Shown here piece after piece: positions 6,116-15,015 of a DNA stretch of 20,639 nucleotides (positions are counted from its first letter, which is position 1; each line of letters begins with the position of its first letter). Origin of the DNA: a virus. The notes beneath the pieces were generated by a model that had not been told where the DNA came from, did not search any database, and saw nothing but the letters and a program-made list of their open reading frames with translations. A program made the translations under genes and the position numbers. Location: the IMG/VR virus record IMGVR_UViG_3300030117_004770, positions 32,612 to 53,250 of that record. The stretch is one strand, 5' to 3'.

Positions 6116-6456
6116 TAATCAGCAAGTGGTGGGTCTTCAGAATCATCTTCTTCATTAATAAAAGGAGCTGAAGGGTAAACCCAATCTTCTGGTAAATCAT
6201 CTACCAACTCATCGTCCTCTGTTAATAAGTTTTGATCAGGGATGCTTACATGCTCTTCCCCTGATTCTTCATCAGTCCAAGTGTTTTTCTTTATTTCGAT
6301 GTATGCTCTTGGATCTTCTTCAGCGTTCTCTGTAACCCAGCCCCAAACGTATTTGGTTCCTGATCCATATTTCCAAAAGGCTAAACCTTTTTTCTTAGCT
6401 GCCTCTGCGCTGCGTTCTTCTGCTTCTTCTGGTGTGTTAAAGATAAGATATGCCAT
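6115..6456 (-). CDS. Acidic protein immediately downstream of the giant fibre
   Basis: This 113-aa protein is very acidic towards the C-terminus (EEDDSEDPPLAD). The N-terminal part, YLIFNTPEEAEERSAEAAKKKGLAF, predicts a strand then a helix, followed by GSGTKYVWGWVTENAEEDPRAY. No family is recognised. Its start lies two bases after the fibre stop codon, so it is almost certainly co-translated with the fibre. A fibre chaperone or a small virion accessory is a reasonable guess from position alone. The next gene overlaps its stop by one base. No Shine-Dalgarno is present. Confidence 0.6.
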   Translation of the reverse strand: MAYLIFNTPEEAEERSAEAAKKKGLAFWKYGSGTKYVWGWVTENAEEDPRAYIEIKKNTWTDEESGEEHVSIPDQNLLTEDDELVDDLPEDWVYPSAPFINEEDDSEDPPLAD

Positions 6457-6458
6457 AA

Positions 6459-9400
6459 TTAATAAATGTTGTAATGTGAATTGATATTGCTTTCGATGCC
6501 TGACTGATTGCCGTGTTGATCGGAGTCGTACCAGATCATCTCAGAAAACTTTACGTCTTCTAGGTTCCAATCTTCGTTAGTACCAAATGTGTTTCCTATA
6601 TTCACTTCAGGCCAACCAGTGGTTGATGCACTTCGGTGATAAACAAGTTTTCGCCCTTTTATTGCTTCGTATATATTATCTTGATTGTTTTGGGTAGGTT
6701 CAGATCCGTTAACCTCTAAAACTGGACTTCCATAAGCAGCACTAAGGCTAGTGGCTGATGTGTAATCGTCCCTTGCAGGAAAACCATATTTTAATGAACC
6801 ACTACCACTACTTGGGTATATAAATTGAGTGTCATTAGCATCATGAACGAAGAAAGCATCCAAGTCCGTTATGCCAGTCAGTCCATGTATAGTGAGTGAT
6901 CTTTGTGGATTACCCCTAATAAAATCCCAAGCAGGATGATTGCCTGACTTAATGAGTGACCCTGTTCGTATGATCTGACATTGATTAGCAGCAGTATCTT
7001 GAACTGCATGGCAGTTGTTTCCTGTCTGATCGTATAGAGTTGTGACGAAGCCATCACTATCTTTTGATCTAACTTTAATGTTTTTGAAGTATATAGTTTG
7101 CCCTGCGACTGATGCACCTGTGATTCCGAAGTTATCATTTGTAGCATCACCGACAATGAGTGATGTGTTTGTTGTCGGTTTAATGTAAAGCTCACCACTA
7201 TTAGGAAGATTCCCTTTGAGTGTTACGCTTCTCCAAGTGGTGTCAGCTATAATCTTGGCGTTTTCTACGCTTTTGGTTCCATGAGTGTTAACAAAAGCAG
7301 CACCTAACAACCAGAACCTATTATTAAACCCACTGCCTCCTGTCAGATAGTCAAAAGTAACTTCATAATTTGTAACAGTGTCAGTGCCTAGATTGCCTCT
7401 TTTGAGATGGAAACGACCGCCACTCGATGAATCAACAGTGACTCTAAGTACATCTGTTCTTCCTGCAATCCCATCGTTATTACCTGTGAAGTTATCAATA
7501 GTCATATATGTACCTGATGGGAAACCTACTACCTCATAACCATTGGTATCAGCACTGAAGTCTGACTCGTGATCGTAAACATCAAAATGATTCAACATAT
7601 TCTGCTCGATTTCAAACCGCTTGGGCGATGAATCCATGTTTGGGAAGAATACCATTTCTGATATTTTTCCTGTGAAGTTGTAGGTTGAGTTAGAAGATCC
7701 CCCATAATGACCAACCTCTAAATTACCCCAACTACTTGTACTCGCATTGTGCTGACTGAATAGCTTTGTAGATCCTGTTAGAGCGTCATGGACATCATTT
7801 CTATCTGAAAAGGATTGCAATGTTCCATTTACATAATAACTCGGAGTTCCGAAATTAGCTTCAATACTACTATCTCCAGAACTATCATCAGCAACAGCAG
7901 CAAAATTACTTGTGTCAGTCGGGTCGGCAGGATAGATGTAGGGGTCATCAGAAGTATCTTGGATAGCATAGATGTCTAACCTGTCCTGTCCTGCAAGAGT
8001 GCTGTTCTGAAGTGTATCACCTCCATCGAAGTAAACGGAAGCCTTGCCACCATTATCGGTCACGAGTTCAGACCCCATCACGATGCGAGGTTGTAATGCT
8101 GCGTTCTCTTGAATAAAATCTTTCTGTCTCCCGCCACCTTGATCATGCCATGTAACTACGTGCAAATCACCAGTTATCGCTGTACCATTGGTGGCTGTAA
8201 GATCCCTAAGTTTGGTAGTCTCAAGCTGCGCCCCCCACTGGATAATACCTTTTGTCGTGTCTCCTGCGTATGCAGAATGACTGCCATTGGTTTGAGCAAC
8301 ATTTATTCGTACTGCACCTAAGTATGATCCGCTTGTGTCTACGTTAGCAGAGGTGGTAAACTTCATACTCACACGGAACCATCCGTTACCTTCATCAGTT
8401 ATTGATGTTTCTACATTTGATGAAGTCTGACCAGAAATAACAGTTCCATTAGTCAAATCAAAAGCAGCGTTGACCACATCGATCATGTTGTTCGATGAGT
8501 CTCGTTGCCATGCGAAAAGTTTAACATTCCTGTCATTGACCGACTTTATATATGTTGAGAACACATAGGTTTGGCTCGGTTGCATTTGTATAGTATCAAC
8601 TATTGAATGCTCACTCGTTTGGTTTGTTTCTAAGAGCTTAAAGGCATCTTGGCTACCTGTTGGTGAAGTCTCATTGTAGCTTACCTCCTGTAATGTATTA
8701 TTGTGATTCCATGAGCCTGATACGCCTGATGTATAAGTGCTATAGGTGAGCAAGTTCATTGTCGGAACAAACTCTTTAATTGTAGTCGCTATCGTGTCGC
8801 TTGTATCATTATCTGGCGAGACTGTGTAAACTGGTGTACTAGCATAGGTCGGGGTGACTACATCGCTAAGTTCGGTAATAATGACATTATCAATCTTGAG
8901 TTCAGTTGCACCTATGGATTCTATAAAGAGGGAATCACTAGTTGCTATACCTTCAAAGGTATGTGTTCCGTTAGCGGAAGCAGCAGTGAATGCATTATAA
9001 GTCAATGCGTTAAATGGAACTTTAGGTCTTACAGACCCGCTCTGATAATCCTCAACGTCAAATTGCACACGATACTTTTTGCCTTTTGTGAAAAGGCTGT
9101 ACTGTTGTAAATTTTGAGTACTATTGGTATTAAACACACCCTTTCCACCTGATACTGATACTAAACTAGAATTACTAGGAGTCCACTGTTTAGGGCCAGT
9201 TCCACTAAAGGTGCTGTCATAACCTGTAACAACAGTATTGGTCGGTGTATGTGTTGTCTCGTTAAGCATCGCCCCATAGACATAGACGGACTTGGAAGTT
9301 GCGTTTCGATCAGGTTCAATGGTTACACTTTGAACGCCATCATGGTTAACTGGTACTACGGATACACTTAACCTGTACCAACCATCTCCAACTGATTCCA

Positions 9401-12400
9401 ACTGTCCATATGCGGTGGTACTTGCCTCAACAGTTTCACCTAGATTGATTGTTGCTACACCTGAAGATTCTCCTGACCAGTCTACAGTGGCTCTTTGAGT
9501 ATTTGGACTGGTATTATTATCGTAAAAACTAATCCTTGTTTTACTACTGGTGTTTGCTTTGAGGTAAGCTGAAAAAGTATATTGCTTGGAAGATGATAGT
9601 TCTAGATCTGGGTTCGAAGAAATTGTGTAATAGATTCCGCTCCATGCATTGCTACCACTTGCTTGTAAGAGATAAGCGTTATTGCCACCAAAGGGATCAG
9701 TAATACTAGGAGCTTCTGTTGCTGATCCACTAGAATTAGAAGTCCATTGACGAAAGTCTTCAGAGTAAGCTAACAAATTATTAGTGCAGTTAACGATAGG
9801 TGAAGAAAGGCTTATCTCGTTATTACTATCTGCAAAAACTTCGACCTCTTGATCTGTGTCGGCATTCCTGCAACGCATCAAGCTCTTGCCTGAGTGATTT
9901 GAATTGATGAGTCTTGTGCTAACCCCCGTTGGTTCTGGTGATATTTCTTTAACCGATACATTGTCTACTATACCTGCGAACGCAGCATCTGCTGATAATT
10001 GGATACTCGCATTACCTGTTACTGCGGTCAGTACCTCACTGTAAGACCCACTAGCTGCTCTAGCTGTCCCATCAACATTTGTTCCACTTGTTAATTTAAA
10101 TGTTAAAGTCCCTGCTGTTCTTACCAGATCGTAGCTAATTTGATATTTTCTCCCTGCGATCAATGGAACGCTTTGATAAGTTGCACTGGGTGACGATTGA
10201 GCCGTTCTCTCTATATAATCATTTGTGGTGTTAATTGACCATCCTGTTCCCGTTGTCCATGCGCTGGTGTCAGCGAAGGTTCCATTAGTGATCAACTCAG
10301 AGGCATCGGCTGTGATATTCAACGGCAAAGTTTTTTGCTCTTCTGCTTTATGAAAGTTTTCTGTTATGCCACCATCTATGTCAGAAGCTGAAAAAGATTG
10401 CTCTCGCTCATCATAGGTTCGTCTGATTTTGACTACCTTCTGTGTAGAATTTCCCTCAAAAATATTACGAAGAGAATGAGCTGCCTTTATACCCTTATAT
10501 TTTGTACCTAAAAAATTAGAATTACTTAAATTTTTTAATCTAGAGTCACTTAAAAACTTATTATAATACCGCATCCTTCTAATCCACCCATTGTAGTTCT
10601 CATTATTGCTTCCACGATAACCTATGCGAATGCGGTTAATTCCTGCTGGAATATCGAACGCTGAATTTGTAGATGTGCCTACCTCAGTAACTCTAACACT
10701 TCCGACTGTTAGTTGAGTCTCTCCTTGTGATTGGATCATCACAAGTTCATCGGGTACGGATGTTGTTGAGGCTACTCCTATGGCTGTAAAAGTTCCAGTG
10801 GAAGACCGAACATTTGAGTCGCTGAATGGCGCACGAACCTTTACTCCCCCTTTAGTCCAACTTGTTATATCAAATACAACTTTGTATGTTCGTCCTGTTA
10901 CTAAATTAAGGTCTTTGTGTATATCTTGAGCACCAGAACCTGTATTAAAAACCGCTCCACTACCCGTTATGTCTATTTCAGACGTATCATTAGTCTTACT
11001 AAATCCATTCGCAGCAGTAGGGGCTTGGTTGAGAAGAAGGTCTTGACCGAAACTTTGTTTTATATCACCACCATCAAAAGAAGCTTTGTGTCTATCGTCA
11101 TGTTTAAAAGCATGGGCAATTTTAAAAACTTCCCCATTTGATATATTAACATTATCATTAAGTGTTAGTTCATCAGAACCACTATCAACAACTTGCACTC
11201 TAAGTGTGTCATCAGCATTTGCCACAAATCCCTGAATGGATCGAGCAAAATCACCAACGGAATCATCAAAAACATACATCCTTTCAACATATGAAGTGTC
11301 GTAATTATTTTGAACCTCTCCTTCAGTAACAAATGTACCTTCGGTGGTCTTAAAAAAATCATCGACATCATCTACCTTGAATTGATCTACTTTTCTGGTG
11401 GCCTCGGCATTAGTTCCCCATGTAGGGATGAAAGATGTGCTGTTGTTGGCGAACTGCTCTAGTTGGCTTCCAAACAACAAAATCCCTCCACCATTGCCTG
11501 AGAAGGTTCCACCATTAGCTTCTTCTTTGATGTTGTGATCTAGGTATAGTGAAACTTCTTTGACTGAGACGTTGTCTACTGTAAAAGAGAAATCGCCTGT
11601 ACCCGCTTTATCAAACTGAATAACATTTGAGTTGCTGTTTGTCGTCCATTCAAATGATACATTTTGTGGGCTTCCTGTGAAGGTAGTCGTTGTTTGAGCT
11701 GGCTGTAATCCTCCTAGGTTCGATCCATTATCCATAAGAACTACCTGTTTTCCAGCAGTTCCATTCAATGTAGCCGTCACTCTATATCGTCTTCCTACTG
11801 TGTAAGAAATTAGTTGATTAATAGTTTGGTAACCGCCACCTGTAACTGCAATCGTAGCAACTCCCGATCCAATGGTCGCGCCAGATGATGTTGCCCAACT
11901 GCTATCAGTCTCATCACTAAAGTCTCCATTAGTTACCAACTCAATGTTATGAGTAAAGTATTTGATAGAAATCCTGTACCACCCGTTTGGATACTCCTCT
12001 ACATTTGTTAAATGTGATCCATTGTCATAAACTTTTGTACCTGTCGTTAAATCAAATTGAGGTCCAGTGTTTGCAGCAGTCCCAACCGCAGCATTAATGC
12101 CTAAAATGTTGTATCCATCTGCCTTAGCAAAGACGCTGTATACGTAAGTGGTATTGTTTGTAATTGTGTAGGCTCGACGATGGTAATGATAATTATTGTC
12201 ATCCGTCGCATTGATTGAATACGCTCTTGTGTTACCTGTAGGATCAAGAACGGAGCTTGGGCCTGACGTGATATAATGATTGTTAAAACCAGACTGGCTA
12301 GATAATGAAAATGACTCCGTATCTAGATTAGTCTTTTCTTTCTCCGTTAAAATTCCTCTAAATGCACCATCTTTAGTATAATCTAATCTAGGCGCATAAT

Positions 12401-13697
12401 AATTAAGGCTTGTAGTAGCGTTATAGTCAGTCGGTTGAGTTCCAAAAGTTGCTTCTAATTGAGGGCCATAGAATAAAGTTGATAGATATCCTGTTGATCT
12501 ATCTGGTCTTACTCGAAAAGTAAATGAACTAGTCGTGACATTAGAAACAAATTTGAACGAGCATCGTACCCATCCGTTCCCTACATCAGTGAATGTAATG
12601 TTGGTTGGAGTATAATTGCCTGATGTGGCATTCAAGCCCATTGTCCCATCCGAATGGACGTTAACATCGATTGCTGAAACATGTGAATAAGCGGGCGAAT
12701 AACTTGCGTCGCCCGTTACTGAAATTTGAAAGAGTTCTGAGTCAACTCTCTTAGCATAAATCGAAGCAACGTAGCATTGCCCATTGGCTAGTGAGATTGA
12801 TTTTTCAAATCTTGCGTTGACTTCGTGTTCGTCAGTCGCAGTCCCTTCCGTTTTAAAATAAGGTTTTACAGCGTATTTGTTTAACTGCGCCCCGAAAAAG
12901 GTCACATCTTTTCCAGTGTTTGAGGAGGCAGGGGTAGTAGAATCAGGTATAAGCCTCAAAGAAAGATTAGTAGAAGTAGCGGGAGGTGTGAATTGAAAAC
13001 TTATTCGATACCACCCACCCCCGACAGAGTCATATTTTATCGTGTTAATACTATCCGTAGATGCTGTCTCAAAAGCTCCATTAGCTACGTTTACCGATAC
13101 TTCTAGTCTTCCTCTTACAGGATAAGGACTAGGACCAGTAGTAATTGCATTATCATTTAATTGAATTCTAAATAAGCTTGAGGGGTTTGAAGTCGGTAAC
13201 TTAACATAAACGCTTGCATAATAAACTACATTTGCTGTGACAGATATCCCTGTAATTTCCCTACGGTCTGCATTAGGGAAATCTCCTGATCCTGATCCCG
13301 AAAGAGTAAAAGCTGCGTTCCCACCGAATGGATCAGACGCACTAGTTGTTGTACAATTAATAGGAGTCCATTGATCAAAGGCTTCTGATTTAGGGACAAG
13401 GTTTTCTAAGCCATCATGAGCATCAAGCTTAAATGCAGATGTACCCCCAAAAGGATCTGCGTTGTTACTACTAATTATGTTAGACCCATCTAAAGAACTC
13501 CATAGAGCAAAGTTACTCGATTGCGTTAAAAGATTATTTGGTGCAAATTTGAGATAGCCATCGCTACCCCTCATTGTGGCGTTTGATAAACGAGTATGCG
13601 TAACGCCACGAGGTAATGAATCCTGCAAAAAGTTGTAGTTCCTTTTTACATCACCTAAACCACTAGATGAAGTTAGTTTTGTACCTAAACCTAACAT
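6459..13697 (-). CDS. Giant modular tail fibre / receptor-binding protein (2412 aa)
   Basis: The protein is a chain of beta-sandwich, carbohydrate-binding-like modules. After a short N-terminus (RLSNATMRGSDGYLKFAPNN, 36-55) comes a family of modules marked by NLL-x-x-S-x-x-F-x-x-W, DPFGG-x-x-A, GWYR and Y/F-G-x-QLE. GWYR variants occur near 228-231, 376-378, 572-575, 1439-1442 and 1772-1775. A second type resembles CBM_4_9, starting NG-D/T-F and ending DNVSVKE (585-719, 1132-1254, with relatives at 891-1008, 1490-1613 and 2042-2210). A LamG-like domain spans about 780-1060. Two arabinofuranosidase-B/LamG-like domains are recognised by RRTYDEREQ-type starts (from 1068 and 1256) and W/Y-x-DQ-x-G ends (1848 and 2221). 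Several modules are interrupted by others. It is probably an extended virion protein that binds host surface glycans. There is no signal peptide, and no catalytic site is recognised. Its size is exceptional for a phage fibre. Confidence 0.85.
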   Translation of the reverse strand: MLGLGTKLTSSSGLGDVKRNYNFLQDSLPRGVTHTRLSNATMRGSDGYLKFAPNNLLTQSSNFALWSSLDGSNIISSNNADPFGGTSAFKLDAHDGLENLVPKSEAFDQWTPINCTTTSASDPFGGNAAFTLSGSGSGDFPNADRREITGISVTANVVYYASVYVKLPTSNPSSLFRIQLNDNAITTGPSPYPVRGRLEVSVNVANGAFETASTDSINTIKYDSVGGGWYRISFQFTPPATSTNLSLRLIPDSTTPASSNTGKDVTFFGAQLNKYAVKPYFKTEGTATDEHEVNARFEKSISLANGQCYVASIYAKRVDSELFQISVTGDASYSPAYSHVSAIDVNVHSDGTMGLNATSGNYTPTNITFTDVGNGWVRCSFKFVSNVTTSSFTFRVRPDRSTGYLSTLFYGPQLEATFGTQPTDYNATTSLNYYAPRLDYTKDGAFRGILTEKEKTNLDTESFSLSSQSGFNNHYITSGPSSVLDPTGNTRAYSINATDDNNYHYHRRAYTITNNTTYVYSVFAKADGYNILGINAAVGTAANTGPQFDLTTGTKVYDNGSHLTNVEEYPNGWYRISIKYFTHNIELVTNGDFSDETDSSWATSSGATIGSGVATIAVTGGGYQTINQLISYTVGRRYRVTATLNGTAGKQVVLMDNGSNLGGLQPAQTTTTFTGSPQNVSFEWTTNSNSNVIQFDKAGTGDFSFTVDNVSVKEVSLYLDHNIKEEANGGTFSGNGGGILLFGSQLEQFANNSTSFIPTWGTNAEATRKVDQFKVDDVDDFFKTTEGTFVTEGEVQNNYDTSYVERMYVFDDSVGDFARSIQGFVANADDTLRVQVVDSGSDELTLNDNVNISNGEVFKIAHAFKHDDRHKASFDGGDIKQSFGQDLLLNQAPTAANGFSKTNDTSEIDITGSGAVFNTGSGAQDIHKDLNLVTGRTYKVVFDITSWTKGGVKVRAPFSDSNVRSSTGTFTAIGVASTTSVPDELVMIQSQGETQLTVGSVRVTEVGTSTNSAFDIPAGINRIRIGYRGSNNENYNGWIRRMRYYNKFLSDSRLKNLSNSNFLGTKYKGIKAAHSLRNIFEGNSTQKVVKIRRTYDEREQSFSASDIDGGITENFHKAEEQKTLPLNITADASELITNGTFADTSAWTTGTGWSINTTNDYIERTAQSSPSATYQSVPLIAGRKYQISYDLVRTAGTLTFKLTSGTNVDGTARAASGSYSEVLTAVTGNASIQLSADAAFAGIVDNVSVKEISPEPTGVSTRLINSNHSGKSLMRCRNADTDQEVEVFADSNNEISLSSPIVNCTNNLLAYSEDFRQWTSNSSGSATEAPSITDPFGGNNAYLLQASGSNAWSGIYYTISSNPDLELSSSKQYTFSAYLKANTSSKTRISFYDNNTSPNTQRATVDWSGESSGVATINLGETVEASTTAYGQLESVGDGWYRLSVSVVPVNHDGVQSVTIEPDRNATSKSVYVYGAMLNETTHTPTNTVVTGYDSTFSGTGPKQWTPSNSSLVSVSGGKGVFNTNSTQNLQQYSLFTKGKKYRVQFDVEDYQSGSVRPKVPFNALTYNAFTAASANGTHTFEGIATSDSLFIESIGATELKIDNVIITELSDVVTPTYASTPVYTVSPDNDTSDTIATTIKEFVPTMNLLTYSTYTSGVSGSWNHNNTLQEVSYNETSPTGSQDAFKLLETNQTSEHSIVDTIQMQPSQTYVFSTYIKSVNDRNVKLFAWQRDSSNNMIDVVNAAFDLTNGTVISGQTSSNVETSITDEGNGWFRVSMKFTTSANVDTSGSYLGAVRINVAQTNGSHSAYAGDTTKGIIQWGAQLETTKLRDLTATNGTAITGDLHVVTWHDQGGGRQKDFIQENAALQPRIVMGSELVTDNGGKASVYFDGGDTLQNSTLAGQDRLDIYAIQDTSDDPYIYPADPTDTSNFAAVADDSSGDSSIEANFGTPSYYVNGTLQSFSDRNDVHDALTGSTKLFSQHNASTSSWGNLEVGHYGGSSNSTYNFTGKISEMVFFPNMDSSPKRFEIEQNMLNHFDVYDHESDFSADTNGYEVVGFPSGTYMTIDNFTGNNDGIAGRTDVLRVTVDSSSGGRFHLKRGNLGTDTVTNYEVTFDYLTGGSGFNNRFWLLGAAFVNTHGTKSVENAKIIADTTWRSVTLKGNLPNSGELYIKPTTNTSLIVGDATNDNFGITGASVAGQTIYFKNIKVRSKDSDGFVTTLYDQTGNNCHAVQDTAANQCQIIRTGSLIKSGNHPAWDFIRGNPQRSLTIHGLTGITDLDAFFVHDANDTQFIYPSSGSGSLKYGFPARDDYTSATSLSAAYGSPVLEVNGSEPTQNNQDNIYEAIKGRKLVYHRSASTTGWPEVNIGNTFGTNEDWNLEDVKFSEMIWYDSDQHGNQSGIESNINSHYNIY
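6462..10496 (-). other. Nested AbfB/LamG-like domains at the fibre C-terminus
   Basis: An outer start (AAHSLRNIF ... VVKIRRTYDEREQSFSASDIDGG, residues 1068-1130) is matched by the last end (DGFVTTLYDQTGN to SHYNIY, 2214-2412). An inner start (GKSLMRCRNADTDQEVEVF ... ISLSSP, 1256-1303) is matched by the first end (HVVTWHDQGGGRQ to MLNHFDVY, 1840-2041). Between and around them sit CBM-like modules at 1132-1254, 1306-1487, 1490-1613, 1648-1832 and 2042-2210. The ends pair like brackets. The pairing is inferred from motif order. Confidence 0.5.
10518..11360 (-). other. Fibre LamG-like module E (residues 780-890 and 1009-1060) split by module F (891-1008)
   Basis: The LamG-like domain begins TTEGTFVTEGEV, continues through FKIAHAFKHDDRHKASFDGG and breaks off near GQD. 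It resumes at AFDIPAGINRIRIG and NGWIRRMRYYNKFLSD, which normally follow directly. The 118-residue insert contains RTYKVVFDITSW and VRVTEVG and resembles the sandwich at 1490-1613 (both share a KVRAPF/RPKVPF strand). Confidence 0.55.
11388..12329 (-). other. Fibre module C (residues 457-584 and 722-770) split by a CBM_4_9-like module D (585-719)
   Basis: Module C runs from NLDTESFSLSS through YPNGWYRISIKYFTHN. Its last strands appear only after residue 722 as ILLFGSQLEQF ... SFIPTWGT ... ATRKVDQF, which is the usual end of such modules. The intervening 135 residues form a self-contained module from ELVTNGDFSD to VDNVSVKEV. The tripeptide HNI stands at both junctions (FTHNI and LDHNI). Confidence 0.55.
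12408..13535 (-). other. Fibre module A (residues 55-97 and 285-430) split by module B (99-284)
   Basis: Module A starts NLLTQSSNFALW and reaches DPFGGTSAFKLDA, then stops making sense as a jelly roll. It resumes at GTATDEHEVNA and YVASIYAKR, GNGWVRCSF and FYGPQLE. Between them lies a complete second module (NLVPKSEAFDQW, DPFGGNAAF, GGGWYRISF, FFGAQLN). Joining the two halves of A restores the order seen in the other modules of this protein. It is followed by the linker APRLDYTKDGAFRGIL. The split is inferred from motif order. Confidence 0.55.
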
Positions 13698-13700
13698 CTA

Positions 13701-13955
13701 CTATGCAGCTTTGTATGCTAATACTTTTCCTGAAGCCAATTCAAATGCTGTAATCTGCCCATAAATAGTGAACCCAGCAGAAAAGGTGGTACTACCAGTT
13801 ATAGTATCGCCATCTAACTCAGCCCAAGTAAGAGAAGAGAATACAGTATCCTCAACCATTGTAATGGCGCAAAATTCTCCAGAAGCTGATCCTGAACTTT
13901 TAAATGTTGCACCCTCTTGACCAAAGGATTGTTTTTCTATGTTGTTTGTTGCCAT
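13701..13955 (-). CDS. Small conserved virion-associated protein (84 aa)
   Basis: The C-terminal half of this 84-aa protein reads SSLTWAELDGDTITG ... SAGFTIYGQITAFELASGKVLAYKAA, a pattern I recall in short proteins located next to tail-fibre genes in marine phages. It is Ser/Thr/Gly-rich and likely all beta, without a signal peptide or membrane segment. It lies three bases before the fibre start and follows the 331-aa neck-like gene, so it is placed in the tail module and may be a small adaptor or trimeric tip component; its function is not established. The start is ATG 13955, with an A-rich leader and no Shine-Dalgarno. Confidence 0.65.
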   Translation of the reverse strand: MATNNIEKQSFGQEGATFKSSGSASGEFCAITMVEDTVFSSLTWAELDGDTITGSTTFSAGFTIYGQITAFELASGKVLAYKAA

Positions 13956-13979
13956 AATTGTTTGTTTTTGTTAAATTGT

Positions 13980-14975
13980 TTAATACATCCCCCGCATACC
14001 AGAGCCTATTCCATTAGGTGCTACATGTAGTGCAGGTTTAGCAGCTCCTCTAAAGGAGTCGGAGTCTTTTTCTAAAAGTCTTTCACATACACCCCAATGA
14101 TATTCTGCTCTTTGTATGTCTCCATTATCTTCTGATAATTTACCTAATAAAGCGTGTTTCACAATAGCATCTTCTGGTACGTATATAGGGTCTTCTGAAG
14201 AATCGGTGTCAATATCAATGTTTAAAGGAACCCACCTTCTTTTTGTTAAAATATGAGCTGAAGATTCACTATCTGTTCCTCCGATTCTATATCTCCTATA
14301 CCTTATTTCGCCTTGCCCGCTTGGGATATCAGCAAGAATAACCTCTTTGCTATTGTCACTAGTCTGTACTGCCTTCAGCCTTGTGAGATGTCCTGCTGGA
14401 ATATCTTTATAAATTATTCTTTCAATATGAACTACATTAGTCTCAGTAGAATTTTTAGATGTTACCCCTACTGAACTATTAGACATAGTTATTGTAACGG
14501 TGTCTGGTGCTGTAGTTGTTGCTCTTCGGCAAATAATTTTTATCTCTGCGGAAGCATCATTAAAAATCTCTCCATTAATATTTGGGCCTATATCAGTAAT
14601 ATTTAAAGTGTACTGAGTAGTACCATCTAAATCTCTAAAAGTCGTGTGATAACCATCATCAATGAACGAAGATATAAGTGTACTATCATCATCATTCGTA
14701 CCAAAAAGTTTATAGTCGTGCCATAACGAACGGGTAGGTACTACATTATTGTCTATAATCCCAGCTACGATTGAGTCTGTGTCTTGTGGTAAAGCTATAT
14801 ATCCTTTAGAAGCTTCTTGAGTATGCTCCACGTATAAATCACGCCAATAACCCATTTTATATAAACGAGGCATAACCTCATTCAAGGCTTTTCTAAAACC
14901 TATATGTGATAAGTTTGCAGCGTCAAGGTATTGACTATGCGTTGTGTATAGATAACTGACGGTAGTAGCTGGCAC
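13980..14975 (-). CDS. Neck / tail adaptor-like structural protein
   Basis: This 331-aa protein starts at GTG 14975 behind an A/T-rich leader. The N-terminus is helical (HIGFRKALNEVMPRLYKMGYWRD). The middle is beta-rich (YTLNITDIGPNINGEIF ... TITMSNSSVGV). The C-terminal part contains DAIVKHALLGKLSEDNGDIQRAEYHWGVCERLLE (about 268-303), a helical signature I associate with head-tail connector or tail-tube-like proteins of marine podoviruses. Together with its place between capsid-side genes and the fibre, this suggests a neck or tail-completion component of the virion. The exact counterpart (adaptor or tubular protein) cannot be decided by eye. There is no catalytic motif. Confidence 0.55.
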   Translation of the reverse strand: MPATTVSYLYTTHSQYLDAANLSHIGFRKALNEVMPRLYKMGYWRDLYVEHTQEASKGYIALPQDTDSIVAGIIDNNVVPTRSLWHDYKLFGTNDDDSTLISSFIDDGYHTTFRDLDGTTQYTLNITDIGPNINGEIFNDASAEIKIICRRATTTAPDTVTITMSNSSVGVTSKNSTETNVVHIERIIYKDIPAGHLTRLKAVQTSDNSKEVILADIPSGQGEIRYRRYRIGGTDSESSAHILTKRRWVPLNIDIDTDSSEDPIYVPEDAIVKHALLGKLSEDNGDIQRAEYHWGVCERLLEKDSDSFRGAAKPALHVAPNGIGSGMRGMY

Positions 14976-15015
14976 GTTTTAATATAAAAGAAATAACAGG
15001 GATTTCAACTATTGA

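Noticed and set aside
6878-7198. Second minus-strand frame inside the fibre gene
   Set aside because: It is fully inside the fibre gene in another frame, has no leader or family signature, and the fibre frame is intact and clearly modular throughout.
11028-12845. Frameshift or assembly error as the cause of split fibre modules
   Set aside because: The 2412-codon frame is uninterrupted and both halves of each split module are in the same frame, so sequencing error does not explain the pattern.
6459-13697. Diversity-generating retroelement target in the fibre
   Set aside because: No reverse transcriptase gene and no near-identical template/variable repeat pair were seen in the window. The repeated modules are diverged at DNA level.
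14976-15015. Promoter or small RNA in the 40-bp gap before the 331-aa gene
   Set aside because: The gap is plain A/T-rich sequence. No hairpin, -35/-10 pair or open frame could be supported.
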